A stretch of DNA of 7,445 nt from the NCBI GenBank assembly GCA_007128515.1, contig SKXI01000405.1, forward strand, positions 1 to 7,445. The letters are read 5' to 3'. Source of the stretch: Halococcaceae archaeon (lineage in GTDB: Archaea; Halobacteriota; Halobacteria; Halobacteriales; Halalkalicoccaceae). Positions 5,420 through 7,445 of the stretch are shown here, in pieces. The position numbers and the translations under genes are program-made. Each line of letters begins with the position of its first letter. Position 1 is the first letter of the stretch. The notes under the pieces were generated by a model, which ran no database searches, was not told the DNA's origin, and was given only the letters and a program-made list of their open reading frames with translations.

Positions 5420-6517
5420 TCACTCGAAGTAGGAAGCCAGCCGATCGGCGGCCTCCTCGACCCGCGGGGTGACGAGGGCGAACCGGATCCACTCGGTGCG
5501 CGAGCCGAACGTCTCGCCGGGCATCCCCGCCACGCCGGCCTCGTCGATCAGCCGCTCGACGTTTCTCATGGTACCTGGGAAGCCCTCGAACCGGGCCATC
5601 ACGTAGAACGCCCCGTCGGGGCGGGTGTAGGAGGCCCCCGCCGCGTCGAGCGCGTCGGTGAACGCCGCGATCCGCTCGGCGACGAGCCCACGGTTTCCCT
5701 CGTAGTAGTCGGGGCCGGTCTCGCGTAGCGCCCGGAGGACGGCGTACTGTGTCGGCCGCGACGTCGCGACGACCGAGAGCATGTGTCTCGTCCGCGCGCC
5801 GCCGACCAGGTCCTCGGGGAACACGCCGTAGCCGACGCGAAAGCCCGTGATCGCCATCGACTTCGAGAAGGAGTTTGTGACCACTCTGTGTCGCGAGTCG
5901 ACCGCCAGCGCGCTCTCGAAGCGTCCCGAGTGATCGAAGTGGTCGTAGACCTCGTCCGAGACGAGGATCGCGTCGTTCTCCTCGGCGATCGCACAGAGCG
6001 AGCGGATCGTCTCGCCACTGTAGACCGCCCCGGTCGGGTTGTTCGGCGAGTTGACCACGATCGCCGCGGTCTCCGCACTCGCCGTCTCGGCCACTCGCTC
6101 CGGGTCGAGCCGACCGTCCTCCTCGACCGGGACGTATCTCGCCTCGCCGCCGAGCATCGCGGTCTTCCCCGGGTAGTAGGGGTAGACCGGATCGGTGAGG
6201 ATCACCTCGCTTCCCCGTTCGCGGTCGAGCGCGGCGGCCATCGCGAGCGTGTTCGCCTCGGCCCCGCCGTTCGTGACGATCACCGAATCGAGCGGAACAC
6301 CACGCCGGGCCGCGATCTCCCCCCGGAGGTCGGCCAGACCGTCGCTCGGCGGGTACTGGAACTCCCCGCTGTCGAGGTCGGCGTACTCGGCGAGCGCCTC
6401 GCGGAGCGCCGCCGGGGGCTCCCAGTCGGGGTTGCCGCTCACCATGTCGATCACGTCGCGATCGGCCCGCCGTGCGTAGGACATCACGCGAAAGAACAGC
6501 GGTTCCTCGTACTCCAT
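5420..6517 (-). CDS. Class I/II PLP-dependent aminotransferase
   Basis: This 365-residue fold-type I aminotransferase is of the aspartate aminotransferase superfamily and transfers an amino group from an amino acid to a 2-oxo acid using pyridoxal phosphate. Visible motifs are NPDWEPP (29-35), YPPSDGLADLR (55-65), NGGAEA (83-88), DPVYPYYP (109-116), NSPNNPTG (156-163, Asn160 contacts PLP), SDEVYDHF (187-194, Asp188 pairs with the pyridine nitrogen) and SFSKSMAITGFRVGY (216-230), where Lys219 is the Schiff-base lysine and Arg227 the phosphate ligand. Arg345 in WIRFAL is the likely substrate carboxylate-binding Arg. All catalytic residues are present. The substrate cannot be assigned. ATG at 6517 is used because the protein starts as expected with MEYEEPLFFRVM, but it lacks a TATA element at -27 and a Shine-Dalgarno site. 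A TATA-like element further upstream would give a leader of about 45 bases. Length is slightly short for the family but complete. Confidence 0.92.
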   Translation of the reverse strand: MEYEEPLFFRVMSYARRADRDVIDMVSGNPDWEPPAALREALAEYADLDSGEFQYPPSDGLADLRGEIAARRGVPLDSVIVTNGGAEANTLAMAAALDRERGSEVILTDPVYPYYPGKTAMLGGEARYVPVEEDGRLDPERVAETASAETAAIVVNSPNNPTGAVYSGETIRSLCAIAEENDAILVSDEVYDHFDHSGRFESALAVDSRHRVVTNSFSKSMAITGFRVGYGVFPEDLVGGARTRHMLSVVATSRPTQYAVLRALRETGPDYYEGNRGLVAERIAAFTDALDAAGASYTRPDGAFYVMARFEGFPGTMRNVERLIDEAGVAGMPGETFGSRTEWIRFALVTPRVEEAADRLASYFE

Positions 6518-6584
6518 GATCGGACAACGCGATCGCCAGCCCTGCCGCTTTCGGTTCCGGCATCGCGGCGGTCGGTTCCGAGCG

Positions 6585-6590
6585 GTTAAC
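6585..6590. promoter_or_regulatory. GTTAAC, possible bidirectional TATA element
   Basis: GTTAAC reads the same on both strands and is the only A/T-rich block in the 97-base region between the aminotransferase and the rightward genes. It is centred 27 bases before ATG 6615 on the plus strand. On the minus strand it would start transcription near 6562, about 45 bases before the aminotransferase ATG. It could therefore serve both directions. Confidence 0.4.
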
Positions 6591-6593
6591 CCG

Positions 6594-6611
6594 CCCCCGA
6601 TCGAACGGGGG
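6594..6611. repeat. Perfect GC inverted repeat in the divergent promoter region
   Basis: CCCCCGATCGAACGGGGG consists of 6-base arms (CCCCCG and CGGGGG) around ATCGAA. It sits between the GTTAAC element and ATG 6615, across the expected plus-strand transcription start. As DNA it could be an operator for a dimeric regulator; as RNA a hairpin would form only in transcripts starting upstream of it. Confidence 0.5.
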
Positions 6612-6614
6612 TTC

Positions 6615-6788
6615 ATGACGGGCGCAGACCCGGCGGTTCCCCGGCGGGACGACGGAGCACTGGGCCAGGAAACCGACGACGGGCCGGTCGCGCCGTTCCC
6701 CGGGGGAGCCGCCACCCACCGGCCGGGTGGGGAGGGGGAGATCACCGAACGACGGACCGAAACCGACGGCGAGAGTCGGAGGGGCTGA
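6615..6788 (+). CDS. Possible small ORF upstream of pncC/cinA
   Basis: This 57-codon frame from ATG 6615 ends with a TGA that overlaps the next ATG as TGATG, suggesting translational coupling. It also has a TATA-like element 27 bases before its start. The predicted peptide (MTGADPAVPRRDDG...) is Gly/Asp/Glu/Arg-rich, has few hydrophobic residues and would be disordered; I recognise no family. About four fifths of its codons end in G or C, somewhat less than the clear genes here, so codon use only mildly supports it. Against it, GC-rich DNA readily gives open frames by chance, and the stretch may just be a long leader of the downstream gene. Confidence 0.4.
   Translation: MTGADPAVPRRDDGALGQETDDGPVAPFPGGAATHRPGGEGEITERRTETDGESRRG
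6778..6782 (+). promoter_or_regulatory. Shine-Dalgarno site of the pncC/cinA gene
   Basis: GGAGG lies 5 bases before ATG 6788, normal spacing for ribosome binding. It is the best-placed Shine-Dalgarno in the window and no TATA-like element sits 27 bases upstream, so this gene is likely translated from inside a longer transcript that starts near 6615. Confidence 0.55.
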
Positions 6789-7306
6789 TGCCGAACCAGG
6801 TCGAGGCGCGGGTCGGAGCGGTACTTCGCGAGCGTGGCGAGACGGTCGCGACCGCCGAGTCCTGTACGGGGGGGCTGGTCTGCTCGCTGTTGACCGACGT
6901 CTCCGGGTCGAGCGCGTACGTCGACCGCGGGTTCGTCACCTACGCCTACGACGCGAAACGCGAAGTGCTCGGGGTGAGCCGGGAGTCCCTCGACTCTCGG
7001 GGGGCCGTGAGCCAGGCGGTCGCCAGGGAGATGGCCGCCGGCGCGCGCGACCACGCCGACACGACGTGGGGCGTCTCGACGACCGGGATCGCCGGCCCCG
7101 ACGGCGGGAGCGAGGAGAAACCCGTGGGAACGGTCTGGATCGGCGTCGCCTACGCCGCGCCGTGGGGCAGCGAGGCGTCGTTCTCGCGCGCGGTTCTCGA
7201 GGAGTTCGACGGTGACCGGCTCGCGATCAAGCGTGCTGCCGCCGAGGCTGCGCTCTCCGAACTGCTCGGGGCGATCGAGGACGTCGAGGTGGGACGGACC
7301 GGGTGA
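6788..7306 (+). CDS. pncC: Nicotinamide-nucleotide amidohydrolase, CinA C-terminal type (PncC)
   Basis: This 172-residue protein is a stand-alone CinA C-terminal domain. Members (PncC) deamidate nicotinamide mononucleotide to nicotinic acid mononucleotide, recycling the NMN released by NAD-consuming reactions. The catalytic Ser25 sits in TAESCTGG (22-29); GFVTYAYDAKREVLGV (48-63) holds the conserved Tyr and Lys57; STTGIAGPDGGSEEKPVGTV (97-116) is the long family signature. The N-terminal molybdopterin-binding-like CofA domain of bacterial CinA is absent, which is common for archaeal and some bacterial copies. Length is normal for the single-domain form. The start is fixed by the GGAGG 5 bases upstream and by overlap with the preceding small ORF. 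The substrate assignment follows from the family and is not tested here. Confidence 0.92.
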   Translation: MPNQVEARVGAVLRERGETVATAESCTGGLVCSLLTDVSGSSAYVDRGFVTYAYDAKREVLGVSRESLDSRGAVSQAVAREMAAGARDHADTTWGVSTTGIAGPDGGSEEKPVGTVWIGVAYAAPWGSEASFSRAVLEEFDGDRLAIKRAAAEAALSELLGAIEDVEVGRTG

Positions 7307-7314
7307 GTCGATAG

Positions 7315-7320
7315 CCCTAT
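7315..7320 (+). promoter_or_regulatory. TATA-like element of the 3'-edge hydrolase gene
   Basis: CCCTAT is centred about 27 bases before GTG 7345 in an otherwise GC-rich gap, fitting a leaderless transcript that is separate from the pncC gene. Confidence 0.35.
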
Positions 7321-7344
7321 GGGGGCCGCAGCACCCGGGCGAGT

Positions 7345-7445
7345 GTGAACAAGCGCGATCACGTCCTGAACGCCCTCCTGCTCTCGATCGGGCTCGGCTA
7401 CGTCTTCGAGCCCGCTGGCGACGTCGAGACGTTCCGGCTGATCGC
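7345..7445 (+). CDS. Membrane metal-dependent hydrolase (YdjM-like), partial
   Basis: Only the first 33 codons plus two bases are in the window. The sequence MNKRDHVLNALLLSIGLGYV followed by FEPAGDVETFRLIA matches, from memory, the N-terminus of haloarchaeal proteins annotated as metal-dependent hydrolases (YdjM/LexA-binding, inner-membrane type). These begin MNKRxHVLNxxLLS and carry a His and later Asp residues for metal binding plus several membrane helices. His6 would be the first metal ligand, and residues 9-20 start the first helix. GTG 7345 is the start because the GTG two bases earlier is followed at once by a stop, and a TATA-like element lies 27 bases upstream. The active-site remainder lies outside the window, so activity cannot be judged. 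Confidence 0.65.
   Translation, partial: MNKRDHVLNALLLSIGLGYVFEPAGDVETFRLI

Noticed and set aside
5783..6589. 268-codon plus-strand open frame opposite the aminotransferase
   Set aside because: It is a shadow frame with no recognisable domain; the minus-strand aminotransferase has all its catalytic residues.
1..7445. CRISPR arrays, tRNA or rRNA genes, insertion sequences, attachment sites
   Set aside because: I saw no spaced direct repeats, cloverleaf-like segments, transposase motifs or terminal inverted repeats; genes fill nearly the whole window and base composition looks uniform.

Overview
The window reads as chromosomal DNA of a haloarchaeon (class Halobacteria). The evidence is a very GC-rich sequence with strong G/C preference at third codon positions, Asp/Glu-rich proteins, GTG as well as ATG starts, and weak TATA-like elements centred about 27 bases before start codons, the signature of leaderless archaeal transcripts. 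Several protein families are also recognisable haloarchaeal types. I cannot fix the genus.

Layout, left to right. Positions 19-372 (+) hold a small cupin protein. Converging on it at 394-831 (-) is a one-helix membrane protein with a SHOCT tail. An 81-base divergent promoter region follows, then a coupled pair on +: a short-chain dehydrogenase/reductase (913-1737) and a glycerate 2-kinase-family protein (1734-3059) joined by a GTGA overlap. On the minus strand, read right to left, come a class I/II PLP aminotransferase (6517-5420), a small coiled-coil protein (5345-4983), a Get3/ArsA-type ATPase (4944-3883) and a SAM-dependent methyltransferase (3803-3028). The methyltransferase is split by a single-base frameshift, and its 3' end overlaps the kinase gene tail to tail. 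Rightward from the second divergent region (6518-6614) run a possible 57-residue ORF (6615-6788), a PncC/CinA C-terminal-type amidohydrolase (6788-7306) and the first 33 codons of a membrane metal-dependent hydrolase (from 7345).

How the genes work together. The reductase and kinase are probably co-translated and may serve the same carbon route (glycerate to 2-phosphoglycerate), but the reductase substrate cannot be read from sequence. The Get3-like ATPase would act in tail-anchored membrane-protein targeting. PncC acts in pyridine nucleotide salvage. The rest looks like ordinary haloarchaeal housekeeping. I see no mobile element, CRISPR array, tRNA or rRNA, and no convincing new multigene system. 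The points most worth following are the methyltransferase frameshift, the replaced key residues in the glycerate kinase, and the palindrome-bearing divergent region at 6518-6614 with its uncertain start sites. Gaps between genes are all under 100 bases.
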